Shown piece after piece: positions 18,706-29,838 of a DNA stretch of 38,363 bases. Origin of the DNA: Burkholderiales bacterium (lineage in GTDB: Bacteria; Pseudomonadota; Gammaproteobacteria; Burkholderiales; Burkholderiaceae); contig JAJTAZ010000014.1 in NCBI GenBank assembly GCA_021287185.1, positions 1 to 38,363 on the forward strand. The letters run 5' to 3'. The notes beneath the pieces are model-generated. The model saw nothing but the letters and a program-made list of their open reading frames with translations. It had not been told where the DNA came from and did not search any database. Positions within the stretch are counted from its first letter, which is position 1. Every line of letters begins with the position of its first letter. Both the position numbers and the translations under genes were made by a program.

Positions 18706-19292
18706 ACCCTCAAAAATATTCTCAAAACATGGATAAACAAAGTGGTGTCGCATTGTTCATTGTGTTGATACTGCTTTTGGTTTTGGCAGCGGCATCGGTG
18801 GCGTTAATGCAAAATCAGCGTTGGGCAGTGCGTCAGACGGCAGATCAATTGGACGTTTTGGAGCGCAACACGCAATCGAATAAGGTTCACAACCAATGCG
18901 TGGCGACATTTCGCAATGCTTTAAACCACTCAAACGCCGAGTTGGTGGGATATGAGGGGGGTAATGACATTGTGGGTGTTCAAGATGCGAAATGGGGTAC
19001 GGCCAACGAATGCTTATACGAGTGGTATCAAATTCCTGTACAAAGCACGCCTGACGCGGTTTGGACACCACATGTGCGCATCAACTCTCGCGTTCAAGTC
19101 AAAGGTGTTTGGGTGCAAGAAATAAGTGAATGGCGCTATCCAACGTGCGATACGGTATCATCGACAGGGCAAACCCATTGTGTGACCAGTGCAACCCCGC
19201 TCAAAGTGGCGAACACCCATCAGACATTAAACGCACAATTTGACCCCACTCGATCCGTGTTGACGGCGCGTATGCCTGTAGCCATTCAGTGA
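18702..19292 (+). CDS. pilX: Type IV pilus minor pilin PilX
   Basis: A 196-aa protein with a prepilin-type start, KQSG^VALFIVLILLLVLAAASVAL. Mature position 5 is not Glu, which is normal for PilX/GspK-like tip pilins. The next segment QRWAVRQTADQLDVLERN is a PilX-type amphipathic helix. The C-terminal half has Cys residues in NQCVAT, NECLYEWYQ, PTCDTV and THCVTS. It overlaps pilW by four bases. In most Burkholderiales pilX is followed by pilY1, a large tip adhesin; here the next gene is pilE after 13 bases. Confidence 0.82.
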   Translation: MNPQKYSQNMDKQSGVALFIVLILLLVLAAASVALMQNQRWAVRQTADQLDVLERNTQSNKVHNQCVATFRNALNHSNAELVGYEGGNDIVGVQDAKWGTANECLYEWYQIPVQSTPDAVWTPHVRINSRVQVKGVWVQEISEWRYPTCDTVSSTGQTHCVTSATPLKVANTHQTLNAQFDPTRSVLTARMPVAIQ

Positions 19293-19305
19293 AAGAAATT
19301 AAACC

Positions 19306-19746
19306 ATGAACACTTTTAAATTCTCGCCTATTTTAAATCAACGTTCATGCGCACGCGCTCAGTTTGGTTTTACTCTGCTGGAATTATTGGCGGTGGTGGC
19401 GATTGTAGGGGTGCTCGCGTCAATTGCGATTGGACAATACAATCAGCACATTATACAGAGCAACCGCCGCGCTGCGGTTGCCAGTTTGTACGCTGCGCAA
19501 CAAATCATGGAACGCACGCGTTTACAAACGGGTGAATATCAGTTGCTCAACGCCGCACAACTTGCCAATTTAAGCACTCAAGGACAAACCTATACTTTGG
19601 CATCAAGCCTTGAAAACAACGGATACACCTTGACTGCCACGCCGCCAGCAAATCAACCTGACACCGAATGTGGGGTGTTGAGCATTACCCAAAGCGATAA
19701 GCGCGAGGTCACGGGTTCTGCGTCAGTCACCGAATGTTGGCAATAA
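19306..19746 (+). CDS. pilE: Type IV pilin-like protein PilE
   Basis: A 146-aa prepilin with a 21-residue leader and cleavage site QFG^FTLLELLAVVAIVGVLASIA, Glu5 present. The mature protein is about 125 aa with a two-Cys C-terminal loop (TECGVLSI and TECWQ), as in PilE minor pilins that close the fimT-pilVWXY1E operon. The conserved IGQYNQHIIQSNRRAAVASLYAAQQIMER helix fits the family. The last 24 bases overlap the 3' end of the convergent mutarotase gene on the other strand. Confidence 0.85.
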   Translation: MNTFKFSPILNQRSCARAQFGFTLLELLAVVAIVGVLASIAIGQYNQHIIQSNRRAAVASLYAAQQIMERTRLQTGEYQLLNAAQLANLSTQGQTYTLASSLENNGYTLTATPPANQPDTECGVLSITQSDKREVTGSASVTECWQ

Positions 19747-20655
19747 TGAAGTGATACTGTACTCCGCGCTCAATGTGTGCGAAGCATTCGGCGCAATCTG
19801 CACGCAGTCATCCGCCGCATTGGCAGTCTCGACACAGACGAATTCTTGATAATCACCATCATTCAAATCAGCAGATTTTTTTGCAATCTCCACCCACGGA
19901 TTCCACACCACAGTTGAATGACTGCCTGTGGCTTGAATCTGAATGTTGCGTTGCCAAGCCGCATCCACAATCTGCATGATCGGAGGGGTGTGTGTGTAAA
20001 TCCGATCGACTTCTTGGGTAAAATCAATCGCACCCATTTGCGGCTTAATCTCACGATTGCCACCAACGGCGTTGTCGATGTATTGCGTGTTTTCTAACCC
20101 CAAAACTTGGGTTTGACCGATGTCGCCGACTTTGAAATAAGTGTGAATCGCTTGGGTCAAATGCATCGGTGTGTCCGATGTATTGTGCGTGACCAGTGCG
20201 ATTTTGAGGGTTTTGCCCACGGTGATTGTGCTGGTCAATTCAAACGTGTGCGCCCACAGTTCAAGGCTTTTGGGCGATGGATTCAATGCCAAAACCACCT
20301 CAGTCGCACCATCATCGGCCAACTCGCGGGTCGATACCACACGCCACAATTGATTGCGCGCAAAGCCATGCGCGCCGCGGTTCATGCCCGAAGTATCCGC
20401 CCCGAACCAAGGCCAGCAAATCGGCGCGCCGCCTTTGATGGCTTTGCTTTGTTCGTAAAATGCGCGCTCACTCAAAAACATCAAATCATCCGTCGCATGA
20501 TGCGGATGGAATCCCAATACCTGCCCACCGTACAGACTGATGGTCGCGCGGGCGTGGGCGTTGTGAATTTGGATAAATGGCCAATCGCCATTGCCCTGAT
20601 CAAAGGAAAGTTGGTTGGCGATAGCGAATTGGGTGTTGAGTTCAAAGCGATTCAT
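19723..20655 (-). CDS. D-hexose-6-phosphate mutarotase / aldose 1-epimerase family
   Basis: A 310-aa galactose mutarotase-like protein of the YeaD type, which interconverts anomers of hexose 6-phosphates. Conserved features are SLYGGQVLGFHP (41-51), GGAPICWPWFG (75-85), His96 in NRGAHGFARN, His171 in AIHTYF and the catalytic Glu276 in VCVETANAADD. ATG at 20655. It is a single gene on the - strand, convergent with pilE (24-base overlap) and divergent from polA. No sugar transport or glycolytic gene lies next to it. Confidence 0.85.
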   Translation of the reverse strand: MNRFELNTQFAIANQLSFDQGNGDWPFIQIHNAHARATISLYGGQVLGFHPHHATDDLMFLSERAFYEQSKAIKGGAPICWPWFGADTSGMNRGAHGFARNQLWRVVSTRELADDGATEVVLALNPSPKSLELWAHTFELTSTITVGKTLKIALVTHNTSDTPMHLTQAIHTYFKVGDIGQTQVLGLENTQYIDNAVGGNREIKPQMGAIDFTQEVDRIYTHTPPIMQIVDAAWQRNIQIQATGSHSTVVWNPWVEIAKKSADLNDGDYQEFVCVETANAADDCVQIAPNASHTLSAEYSITSLLPTFGD

Positions 20656-20779
20656 ACGCGTCTTATTAAGTGGAAAAATAAATGAATTGCTACATTATAA
20701 ATCCAAGCCAGTGGCTATTATTCAAATTTACTGTGGTTCTCGTGTATCATTCTTTCATTATTGAACCCAAGGTTAGATG

Positions 20780-23602
20780 ATGAGCACAGTCAGTGAATTT
20801 TTAGACCATTCCAATCACACGCTGCTGGTGATTGATGGTTCGAGTTTTTTATACCGCGCCTATCATGGTTTACCTGATTTGCGCTCACCAACGGGTGAGC
20901 CGACGGGGGCATTGTACGGCATGATTGCGATGCTCAAACGTCTGCGCAACATCGTGCCAACCGAGCACGCAGTGTGCGTGTTTGACGCCAAGGGCAAAAC
21001 CTTTCGCGATGATTGGTATCCCGAGTACAAAGCCAATCGCGCGAAAATGCCCGATGATTTGGTTGCGCAGATAGAACCAATTGAGGCAGTGGTGCGTGCG
21101 TTGGGCTTTCCTGTGGTGATTCAGGACGGCGTTGAGGCGGACGATGTGATTGGCACGCTGGCGCACAAAGCGCAGGCGGCGGGTTGGCGCACGGTGATGG
21201 CAACAGGCGACAAGGATTTGACCCAGTTGGTCAATTCTGAAGTGTTGTGGTTCAACACCATGAGTGGTGATGCTCTGGATGTGGCGGGTGTAACGGCGAA
21301 ATTTGGCATACCGCCTGAACGCATCGTGGACTATCTGACCTTGGTTGGTGACTCCGTGGACAACGTGCCTGGGGTTGAAAAAGTTGGCCCCAAAACTGCG
21401 GTCAAATGGTTGACCGAGTTTGGCACTTTGGACGACATCGTTGCCCATGCCGATGAGATTAAAGGCAAGGTGGGCGAGTATTTGCGCTCGGCTTTGGATT
21501 GGTTGCCGCAGGCGCGCAAATTGGTCACGGTGGTGTGCGACTTGGATTTGTCAGCTACTCTACCTGATTGGCAAAACGTACAGTACAACCCTGCGGACAA
21601 CGCTGCTTTATTGGCAATTTATCAACGTGCTGGATTTAAAACTTGGACCAAAGAGTTGATTGAGCAGGGCGAACAACCGAGCGTGAACACAGGGCAGGAT
21701 GATGATTTATTTTCTGTGCCTCAAGAAGAAACCGTAGTCAAACCAGTCAGCAAACATGAAGAGCCGAGTGCAGAGCCACACACACTCACACCGTTTACTG
21801 TGCAAAAAACCATCGTCAACACACCTGAGTTACTCGACGAGATGATGGTGCAGATTGAGCGCAGCACATTGGTTGCATTGGATACCGAAACCACTTCGCT
21901 CAATTCATTCAAAGCACGTTTGGTCGGGCTGTCCTTTGCGCTCAACGGTATGTCGGGCTGGTATGTCCCTGTGGCGCACGAGGGCATGCAGTCGATAGAA
22001 CAACTGCCGATGGACACGGTGCTGGCTCGCCTCAAACCATGGTTAGAAAACTCAAAAGCCCACAAAATCGGTCAGCACCTTAAATACGACACGCATGTAT
22101 TTGCCAATCACGGTATTGCTTTGCGCGGCGTGGTGCATGATACGCTGCTGCAATCGTATGTGCTGGACTCAACCCAGCCGCATCGTTTGGATGCGATTGC
22201 AGCGCGTTATTTGCATGTTTCCAGTTTGACCTACGAAGATATTTGTGGCAAAGGCGCGAACCAAATGCCGTTTGCGCAGGTGGACATCGAAAAAGCCGCA
22301 ACCTATGCGGTTGAGGATGTGGCGATTTGTATCGCCGTGCATGAAAAAATGTATCCACAGATTTGTGCCGATGTCGGTCTAAAAACCATTTATGAAACCA
22401 TTGAATTACCGACCTCCGAAGTGCTGTATCAGATGGAGCGCAACGGCGTACTGCTGGACGTGAACGAATTGCACCGCCAATCCCATGCTCTGGGACAAAC
22501 CTTATTGCAACTTGAAAAAACCGCGCATGAACTCGCAGGGCAACCGTTCAATCTGAATTCTCCCAAACAAATCGGCGAGCTGTTTTTTGAAAAACTCGGT
22601 ATGCCCGTGGTGAAAAAAACCAGTAAAGGTGCGCCGTCCACCGATGAAGAGGTGTTGCAAAAACTGGCGGAGGACTATCCATTGCCCAAAGCCATGCTCG
22701 AATACCGCAGTTTGTCCAAACTCAAATCGACCTACACCGACAGCCTGCCGACCATGATAGAGGGCAGCACGGGGCGTGTGCACACGCATTATGCGCAGGC
22801 GGTGGCAGTCACGGGGCGGTTGTCCTCGAACGATCCAAATCTGCAAAACATCCCTGTGCGCACCGAATTGGGACGTAAAGTGCGCACAGCATTCATTGCG
22901 CCTGAGGGCAGTGTGATGATGTCGGCGGATTACTCGCAAATCGAATTGCGTATTTTGGCACACATGTCGCAAGACCCTGTTTTGATTGAAGCCTTCAATA
23001 CAGGGATTGATGTACACACGCGTACAGCGGCACAAATTTTCAGTGTGCCTTTGGCGGAGGTGAGTTTCGAGCAGCGGCGCATGGCTAAAGTGATTAACTT
23101 TGGCTTGATTTATGGCATGAGCGCGTTTGGTTTGGCGAATAATCTCGGCATTTCACGTGCCGCTGCGCAGCAATACATCGACCAATACTTCATCCAATAC
23201 CCATCGGTGTTGCACTACATGGAGCAAACCAAACAATTTGCGCGTGAGCATGGCTATGTGACGACGCATTTCGGGCGCAGACTGTATTTGCCCGACATCA
23301 ACAACCGCAATATGGGTAAACGTCAAGGCGCGGAACGTGCCGCGATTAACGCACCCATGCAAGGCACTTCAGCCGATTTGATTAAATTGGCGATGATTGC
23401 GGTGCAATCGGCTTTGACTGAGCGTGGGCTGAAATCAAAACTGGTCATGCAGGTGCATGATGAATTGGTGTTGGAGGTGGTGCTCGACGAGTTGGAATTG
23501 CTAAAAGGTCTGATTCCTGAACTGATGTCGGGCGTTGCGAAACTCTCAGTGCCTTTGCTCGCTGAAGTGGGGGTTGGCGCGAATTGGGAGTTGGCGCATT
23601 AA
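20780..23602 (+). CDS. polA: DNA polymerase I
   Basis: Repair and Okazaki-fragment polymerase of about 940 aa. Three domains are intact. The 5' nuclease (about 1-290) has VIDGSSFLYRAYHG, GVEADDVIGTLA and GDKDLTQL. The proofreading 3'-5' exonuclease (about 345-530) keeps LDTETT (Asp/Glu near 369/371), LKYDTHVF and YAVEDVA, so it should be active. The polymerase (about 540-941) has SADYSQIELRILAH, the O-helix RRMAKVINFGLIYG and MQVHDELVLEV. Two ATG codons adjoin at 20777 and 20780; AAGG at 20769-20772 favours the second. A hairpin terminator lies 150 bases downstream. Confidence 0.96.
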   Translation: MSTVSEFLDHSNHTLLVIDGSSFLYRAYHGLPDLRSPTGEPTGALYGMIAMLKRLRNIVPTEHAVCVFDAKGKTFRDDWYPEYKANRAKMPDDLVAQIEPIEAVVRALGFPVVIQDGVEADDVIGTLAHKAQAAGWRTVMATGDKDLTQLVNSEVLWFNTMSGDALDVAGVTAKFGIPPERIVDYLTLVGDSVDNVPGVEKVGPKTAVKWLTEFGTLDDIVAHADEIKGKVGEYLRSALDWLPQARKLVTVVCDLDLSATLPDWQNVQYNPADNAALLAIYQRAGFKTWTKELIEQGEQPSVNTGQDDDLFSVPQEETVVKPVSKHEEPSAEPHTLTPFTVQKTIVNTPELLDEMMVQIERSTLVALDTETTSLNSFKARLVGLSFALNGMSGWYVPVAHEGMQSIEQLPMDTVLARLKPWLENSKAHKIGQHLKYDTHVFANHGIALRGVVHDTLLQSYVLDSTQPHRLDAIAARYLHVSSLTYEDICGKGANQMPFAQVDIEKAATYAVEDVAICIAVHEKMYPQICADVGLKTIYETIELPTSEVLYQMERNGVLLDVNELHRQSHALGQTLLQLEKTAHELAGQPFNLNSPKQIGELFFEKLGMPVVKKTSKGAPSTDEEVLQKLAEDYPLPKAMLEYRSLSKLKSTYTDSLPTMIEGSTGRVHTHYAQAVAVTGRLSSNDPNLQNIPVRTELGRKVRTAFIAPEGSVMMSADYSQIELRILAHMSQDPVLIEAFNTGIDVHTRTAAQIFSVPLAEVSFEQRRMAKVINFGLIYGMSAFGLANNLGISRAAAQQYIDQYFIQYPSVLHYMEQTKQFAREHGYVTTHFGRRLYLPDINNRNMGKRQGAERAAINAPMQGTSADLIKLAMIAVQSALTERGLKSKLVMQVHDELVLEVVLDELELLKGLIPELMSGVAKLSVPLLAEVGVGANWELAH

Positions 23603-23621
23603 CCTCCTGTGTTATTAAACC

Positions 23622-23701
23622 CGTAGGGACGCACCCGTGTGTGCGCCCAGTTGGCGCAGTACGGCGCATGCGCAGGGCAAACAAGTGGGTCTGCCCCTAC
23701 A
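23622..23701. repeat. Inverted dispersed repeat (GTAGGG...CCCTAC type)
   Basis: GTAGGGACGCACCCGTGTGTG at 23623 is mirrored by CAAGTGGGTCTGCCCCTAC ending at 23700, giving an imperfect hairpin of about 80 bases in the polA-purL gap. Similar GTAGGGGC...GCCCCTAC palindromes are scattered in many bacterial genomes. It is unrelated in sequence to the CATTGCGAG repeats of this window. Confidence 0.6.
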
Positions 23702-23752
23702 TTGCGTTCGCCACCCATCCATTTTTAGTTATTTAAGCCACAATTGCAGCAC

Positions 23753-23790
23753 AAAACAGGCGTGACAAAACGTATAATAACGCCTGTTTT
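23753..23790 (+). terminator. polA terminator
   Basis: AAAACAGGCGT (23753-23763) pairs perfectly with ACGCCTGTTTT (23780-23790) around a 16-base loop; it ends in TTTT and precedes purL by 39 bases. Confidence 0.75.
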
Positions 23791-23829
23791 CTGTTGTGCT
23801 AACTTCCCATCGCATCCATAGGATTTTTC

Positions 23830-26800
23830 ATGTCTGTCATCACCTTATTGCACGGCTCGCGTGCTTTGTCTGAGTTTCGTGTTTCGCGTTTGTTGAGCAA
23901 AATCACCCCGAATACGCCTGCGGTACAAACCATCCAATCGCGCTTTGTGCACTATGTTTGGTCAAACGAGCCATTGACGGCGTATGATTTGGAATTGCTA
24001 AACGGACTGCTGGCGTATGGTGAGACCCACATTGCCAATGTGTTTGATGCGGTGACGCTCACTGTAGTGCCGCGCATCGGCACGATTTCGCCATGGGCGA
24101 GCAAAGCCACCGACATTGCGCACAACGCGGGTTTGACCCACATTCGTCGTATCGAGCGTGGGATTGAGTATGGCTTGGTGTTGCAAAAAAGTTTGTTGGG
24201 TGGCACGAAACCCTTATCGGAGGAGCAATTGGCGCAGATTGCAGCGCACATGCACGATCGCATGACCGAATCGTGGTTTGTCGGTGAGTATGATGGTCAC
24301 GCACTGTTCCAAGATTTGCCGAGCCAACCCTTGCAAACCATTGCCCTGCTCGCCGAGGGTCGCGATGCTTTGGTTAAAGCCAATGTTGCGTTGGGTTTGG
24401 CTTTGTCTGAAGACGAAATCGATTATTTGCGCGATGCGTATGTCAAACTGCAACGTGACCCAACCGATGTCGAATTGATGATGTTTGCGCAGGCAAACTC
24501 TGAACACTGCCGCCACAAAATTTTCAACGCCGACTTCATCATCGATGGACAAGCACAACCGATGAGTTTGTTTAAAATGATACGCAACACCCACCAGCTG
24601 CACCCAGAGGGCGACGTGGTGGCGTATGACGACAATGCTGCGGTGATGCAGGGCGCGACGATTGAGCGTTTCTATCCGAATGCACAAGGTGTTTACACGG
24701 CCAATACTGCGCTCACGCATACCTTAATGAAAGTCGAAACCCACAATCATCCGACCGCGATTGCGCCTTTTGCTGGTGCGGCGACGGGTTCGGGTGGCGA
24801 AATTCGCGACGAGGGCGCAACGGGGCAGGGCAGCAAACCCAAATCGGGTTTGACGGGCTTTACCGTGTCGAATTTACATTTGCCCGATGCACCGCGTGCG
24901 TGGGAAATTGCTTATGGCAAACCTGAACGCATCGCCTCGGCGTTGGACATCATGCTTGAAGGCCCGATTGGTGGCGCGGCATTTAACAATGAATTTGGTC
25001 GTCCGAACTTAACGGGGTATTTCCGCACCTTTGAGCAAGCCGTTGGCGACACGGTTTACGGTTATCACAAGCCGATTATGATTGCGGGTGGTATGGGCAA
25101 TATCGATGCGCAACACGTGGGCAAAAAAGACCTACCCGAAGGCGCGTTGCTGATTCAACTCGGTGGCCCAGGCATGAAAATCGGCTTGGGTGGTGGCGCA
25201 GCGTCTTCGATGGGCGCGGGCACGAACACCGCCGATTTGGACTTTGACTCAGTGCAACGCGGTAATCCCGAGATTCAACGCCGTGCTCAAGAGGTGATTG
25301 ACCGTTGTTGGCAACTGGGTGCGGCCAATCCAATTTTGTCGATTCACGATGTCGGCGCGGGTGGGATTTCCAATGCCTTTCCTGAGATTGTCGATGGTGC
25401 GAAAAAAGGGGCGATTTTTGATTTGAACCAAGTGCAACTCGAAGAATCGGGTTTGTCGCCGCGTGAAATTTGGAGCAATGAAGCGCAGGAACGCTATGTG
25501 TTGGCTATTTTGCCTGAGTCTTTGCCGCTATTTGCGCAGATGTGTGAGCGCGAGCGTTGTCCATTCGCCGTGGTCGGCACAGCCACCGATGCGCGCCAAC
25601 TCAAGGTTTTAGACAGCCGTGCGGATGTTAGCAACCCGTGCGAGCCAGTGGACATGCCGATGGACGTGTTGCTCGGTAAACCACCGAAAATGACCCGTGA
25701 TGTCAAACGTCAAGAGACCGACAGCAGCGCAGTCGATGTGGTCGGTTTGGATTTGACCGCTACGGCATTGGATGTCTTGCGCCACCCAACGGTGGCGAAT
25801 AAAAATTTCCTTATCACGATTGGCGACCGCACCGTGGGCGGTTTGACTGCGCGTGACCAGTTGGTCGGTGCGTATCAAGTGCCTGTGGCCGATTGCGCGG
25901 TGTCTTTGCGCGATTATGTCGGCACGCTCGGTGAAGCGATGGCGATGGGCGAGCGCACACCATTGGCGGTGCTCAATGCACCTGCATCGGGGCGCATGGC
26001 GATTGCTGAGGCGATTACCAATATTGCGGCTGCACCAATTGAAGCCATCAATCAAATTAAAATTTCTGCCAACTGGATGGCGGCGTGTGGTGCAGCGGGT
26101 GAAGATGCCAAGTTATACGACACCGTCAAAGCCGTTGGCATGGAGTTGTGTCCTGCTTTGGGGATTTCGATTCCTGTCGGCAAAGATTCACTCTCGATGC
26201 AAACTCGCTGGAATGATGGGGTCGATAAAGCCGTGCGTTCACCCGTGTCACTGATTGTGACCGCGTTTGCGCCTGTGACGGATGTGAATCAAACCCTCAC
26301 ACCTGAATTGGTCAAAACCGATGAGCCGACGCGATTATTGCTGATTGACATTGCGCAGGGCAAACAGCGCATGGCGCAATCCATCCTCGCGCAAGTGACG
26401 CAACAAGTCGGCAACGTGCAGGATGTACCCGATTGTGATTCGGCTGAAACTTTGAAAAATGCTTTTGCTGCATTGCAAACCTTGAGTGCACAAGGCTTGG
26501 CATTGGCATACCACGATAAAAGCGATGGTGGTTTATTTGTAGCAGCGGCTGAAATGGCGTTTGCCGCGCAAACTTCAGTTGCGTTGAATGTTGATTTACT
26601 CACCATTGATCCAAACACTGCCGATACGGGAGATTTTAAAATCAGCGGCGTACAAATGGATGTACAGCGTCAGGAATCCCTTATCAAGGCTTTGTTTAAC
26701 GAAGAGTTGGGGATGCTGATTCAAATTCGCAAGGACGATACCACCGCAGTGATGGACGTGTTGCGTGCGCATGGTTTGGGCGCGCACAGCCACATCGTCG

Positions 26801-27828
26801 GTCAGGTCATCAATACCGAACAAGCCAAAGCTGAATTTTCGGTGTGGCAAGATGGCGAAGCCAAGTTCAAACAACCTTTGTCGGTATTGCATGCGGCATG
26901 GTGCGAAACTTCGTTCCACATTGCCAAATTGCGCGACAACCCAGCTTGTGTGGAGCAAGAATACAGCCGTGCACCAGAGCCACTCACGCCGAAACTCACT
27001 TTTACACCCGATGCCAATAATTCTGTGCCATATTTGAATTTGGGTGCGAAACCCAAAGTGGCGATTTTGCGTGAGCAGGGCGTGAATGGGCACGTTGAAA
27101 TGGCAGCCGCATTCACCGCTGCGGGTTTTGATGCGGTCGATGTGCACATGAGTGACTTGCTCGCTGGGCGCGTGCATTTACAAGACATGAAGGGCTTGGC
27201 GGCTTGCGGTGGTTTCTCGTATGGCGATGTGCTCGGCGCGGGTGAAGGCTGGGCGAAAACCATTTTGTACCACGAAAATTTGCGCAATCAGTTTGCCGAA
27301 TACTTTGCGCGCACCGATACCTTTAGCCTCGGCGTATGCAATGGTTGCCAAATGATGAGCAACCTGAAAAACATCATCCCAGGAGCCGAACATTGGCCAA
27401 AATTCGTGCGCAACACCTCAGAACAATACGAAGCGCGTTTTGCTCAGGTACACATCACCGAATCACCAGCGATTTTGCTTAAAGGCATGGCGGGCAGCGT
27501 TCTACCCGTGGTGGTTTCTCACGGTGAAGGTCGCGCGAGTTACGCACTTGCCAGTGATTTGGATGCGATTCAAAGCACAAATAAAGTCGCTTTGCGTTAC
27601 GTGGATGCACAGCACAATCCGACTGAAGTGTATCCACAGAATCCAAATGGCACGCCATTGGGGTTGAATGGTTTTACCACCACCGATGGACGTGTATTGA
27701 TTATGATGCCGCATCCTGAGCGCGTGTTCCGTAAAGAATTGTTCTCATGGACACCACGCGAATGGAGTGAACTCAACGCCTCGCCGTGGTTGCAATTGTT
27801 CCAAAATGCACGCCACTGGGTCGGATAA
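23830..27828 (+). CDS. purL: Phosphoribosylformylglycinamidine synthase
   Basis: Single-chain FGAM synthase (1332 aa), the large form in beta- and gammaproteobacteria. It converts FGAR, glutamine and ATP to FGAM in purine synthesis. Order: N-terminal domain, linker, two ATP-binding AIRS-like halves ([66 protein letters not shown]; second half from about residue 640), then a C-terminal glutaminase with Cys1170 in [20 protein letters not shown] and the His of [10 protein letters not shown]. The ATG lies after AGGA. It is transcribed with polA upstream and a CinA-like gene 41 bases downstream, but probably from its own promoter. Confidence 0.97.
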   Translation: MSVITLLHGSRALSEFRVSRLLSKITPNTPAVQTIQSRFVHYVWSNEPLTAYDLELLNGLLAYGETHIANVFDAVTLTVVPRIGTISPWASKATDIAHNAGLTHIRRIERGIEYGLVLQKSLLGGTKPLSEEQLAQIAAHMHDRMTESWFVGEYDGHALFQDLPSQPLQTIALLAEGRDALVKANVALGLALSEDEIDYLRDAYVKLQRDPTDVELMMFAQANSEHCRHKIFNADFIIDGQAQPMSLFKMIRNTHQLHPEGDVVAYDDNAAVMQGATIERFYPNAQGVYTANTALTHTLMKVETHNHPTAIAPFAGAATGSGGEIRDEGATGQGSKPKSGLTGFTVSNLHLPDAPRAWEIAYGKPERIASALDIMLEGPIGGAAFNNEFGRPNLTGYFRTFEQAVGDTVYGYHKPIMIAGGMGNIDAQHVGKKDLPEGALLIQLGGPGMKIGLGGGAASSMGAGTNTADLDFDSVQRGNPEIQRRAQEVIDRCWQLGAANPILSIHDVGAGGISNAFPEIVDGAKKGAIFDLNQVQLEESGLSPREIWSNEAQERYVLAILPESLPLFAQMCERERCPFAVVGTATDARQLKVLDSRADVSNPCEPVDMPMDVLLGKPPKMTRDVKRQETDSSAVDVVGLDLTATALDVLRHPTVANKNFLITIGDRTVGGLTARDQLVGAYQVPVADCAVSLRDYVGTLGEAMAMGERTPLAVLNAPASGRMAIAEAITNIAAAPIEAINQIKISANWMAACGAAGEDAKLYDTVKAVGMELCPALGISIPVGKDSLSMQTRWNDGVDKAVRSPVSLIVTAFAPVTDVNQTLTPELVKTDEPTRLLLIDIAQGKQRMAQSILAQVTQQVGNVQDVPDCDSAETLKNAFAALQTLSAQGLALAYHDKSDGGLFVAAAEMAFAAQTSVALNVDLLTIDPNTADTGDFKISGVQMDVQRQESLIKALFNEELGMLIQIRKDDTTAVMDVLRAHGLGAHSHIVGQVINTEQAKAEFSVWQDGEAKFKQPLSVLHAAWCETSFHIAKLRDNPACVEQEYSRAPEPLTPKLTFTPDANNSVPYLNLGAKPKVAILREQGVNGHVEMAAAFTAAGFDAVDVHMSDLLAGRVHLQDMKGLAACGGFSYGDVLGAGEGWAKTILYHENLRNQFAEYFARTDTFSLGVCNGCQMMSNLKNIIPGAEHWPKFVRNTSEQYEARFAQVHITESPAILLKGMAGSVLPVVVSHGEGRASYALASDLDAIQSTNKVALRYVDAQHNPTEVYPQNPNGTPLGLNGFTTTDGRVLIMMPHPERVFRKELFSWTPREWSELNASPWLQLFQNARHWVG

Positions 27829-27869
27829 ATCTCAGTATTCATTTTTAAAACAACGGGTTAAGGCATGGC

Positions 27870-28661
27870 GTGAAATTTGGATTGATTATCATCGGCGATG
27901 AAATTGTGCAGGGCGAGCGCATTGATGCACATTTTCCCGCCATCAAAAAAATATTGGCAGAACGCGGTCTGCGTTTGGCTTGGGTCGAATATTTGTGTGA
28001 TGATCGCGCAGAGTTGGTGGCGCGTTTTGAGCAAAGTTTTCAACGCAGCTTGGCGCAAGATTGCCCCGTGCTGGTGACGGGCGGCATTGGCGCAACGCCC
28101 GATGACCATACGCGCCAAGCGGTTGCGCAGGCTTTGGACTTACCGATGGCATTGCATCCTGAGGCTGTGAAGTTGATTGATGCGTCCGCGCTCGAACGCG
28201 GTGAAACGGATTTACAAACTGCCACCCACCAACAACGCCGACAAATGGCGAATTTTGTGGTGGGTGCACAACTGATTCCCAACCCATTCAATGGCATTGC
28301 GGGCTTTAGCATCCGTCAGCATTATTTCATGCCTGGGTTTCCCGTGATGGCGCATCCGATGGCTGAGTGGGTCTTGGACACCTATTATCAAGATGCTTTT
28401 TTCAAAGATAACTTCACACAACGATGCTGCATGGTCTATGACTTACAAGAGTCACAATTAACGCCACTGATGGAAGCGATTGAGCGAGATTTTGTGGGCG
28501 TGCAAACCTACAGTTTGCCAACATTGGGGCATTATGGCGAGGTCAAACGCTACAGTCTTGAGTTGGGTGTGAAAGCTGAAGATGAGGCGGTATTGTTGAT
28601 TGATGAAGCGTGGGAAACACTATTGGCGCGGGTGCTAAAAATAGGTGGGCAATTAAGTTAA
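27870..28661 (+). CDS. CinA N-terminal / molybdopterin-binding domain protein
   Basis: A 263-aa protein with the MoaB/MogA-like domain of the competence/damage-inducible CinA family. It shows GLIIIGDEIVQGERID (4-19) and VTGGIGATPDDHTRQAVAQAL (69-89), the diagnostic motif. There is no C-terminal PncC-type nicotinamide-nucleotide amidase domain, so it is a short stand-alone form. Such proteins may hydrolyse nucleotide-sugar-like compounds, but the substrate is not clear. The start is GTG with TAAGG six bases upstream; the nearby ATG at 27865 is in another frame. It closely follows purL and is convergent with gapA. Confidence 0.82.
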   Translation: MKFGLIIIGDEIVQGERIDAHFPAIKKILAERGLRLAWVEYLCDDRAELVARFEQSFQRSLAQDCPVLVTGGIGATPDDHTRQAVAQALDLPMALHPEAVKLIDASALERGETDLQTATHQQRRQMANFVVGAQLIPNPFNGIAGFSIRQHYFMPGFPVMAHPMAEWVLDTYYQDAFFKDNFTQRCCMVYDLQESQLTPLMEAIERDFVGVQTYSLPTLGHYGEVKRYSLELGVKAEDEAVLLIDEAWETLLARVLKIGGQLS

Positions 28662-28701
28662 GTCACCTTTTTTGGCACACCACTCATCAATCATACCCAA
28701 C

Positions 28702-28733
28702 AAAAAACGCCATCAATGATTTGATGGCGTTTT
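28702..28733. terminator. Bidirectional terminator of the cbb operon and CinA-like gene
   Basis: A 12-bp perfect stem (AAAACGCCATCA 28704-28715 with 28722-28733) and six-base loop, flanked by A and T runs, lies between two convergent genes. It is 23 bases from the gapA stop and 40 bases from the CinA-like stop. Confidence 0.9.
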
Positions 28734-28756
28734 GTTATGAAACATAAAACGTGCAA

Positions 28757-29794
<1,038 letters not shown>

Positions 29795-29838
29795 TCACCT
29801 GCAATTGTACTCCAAAGCCATGCAGATGATGATGTAAT

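Noticed and set aside
23773-23778. Perfect TATAAT as a purL -10 box
   Set aside because: It sits in the loop of the polA terminator and has no -35 box at 16-18 bases; probably chance.
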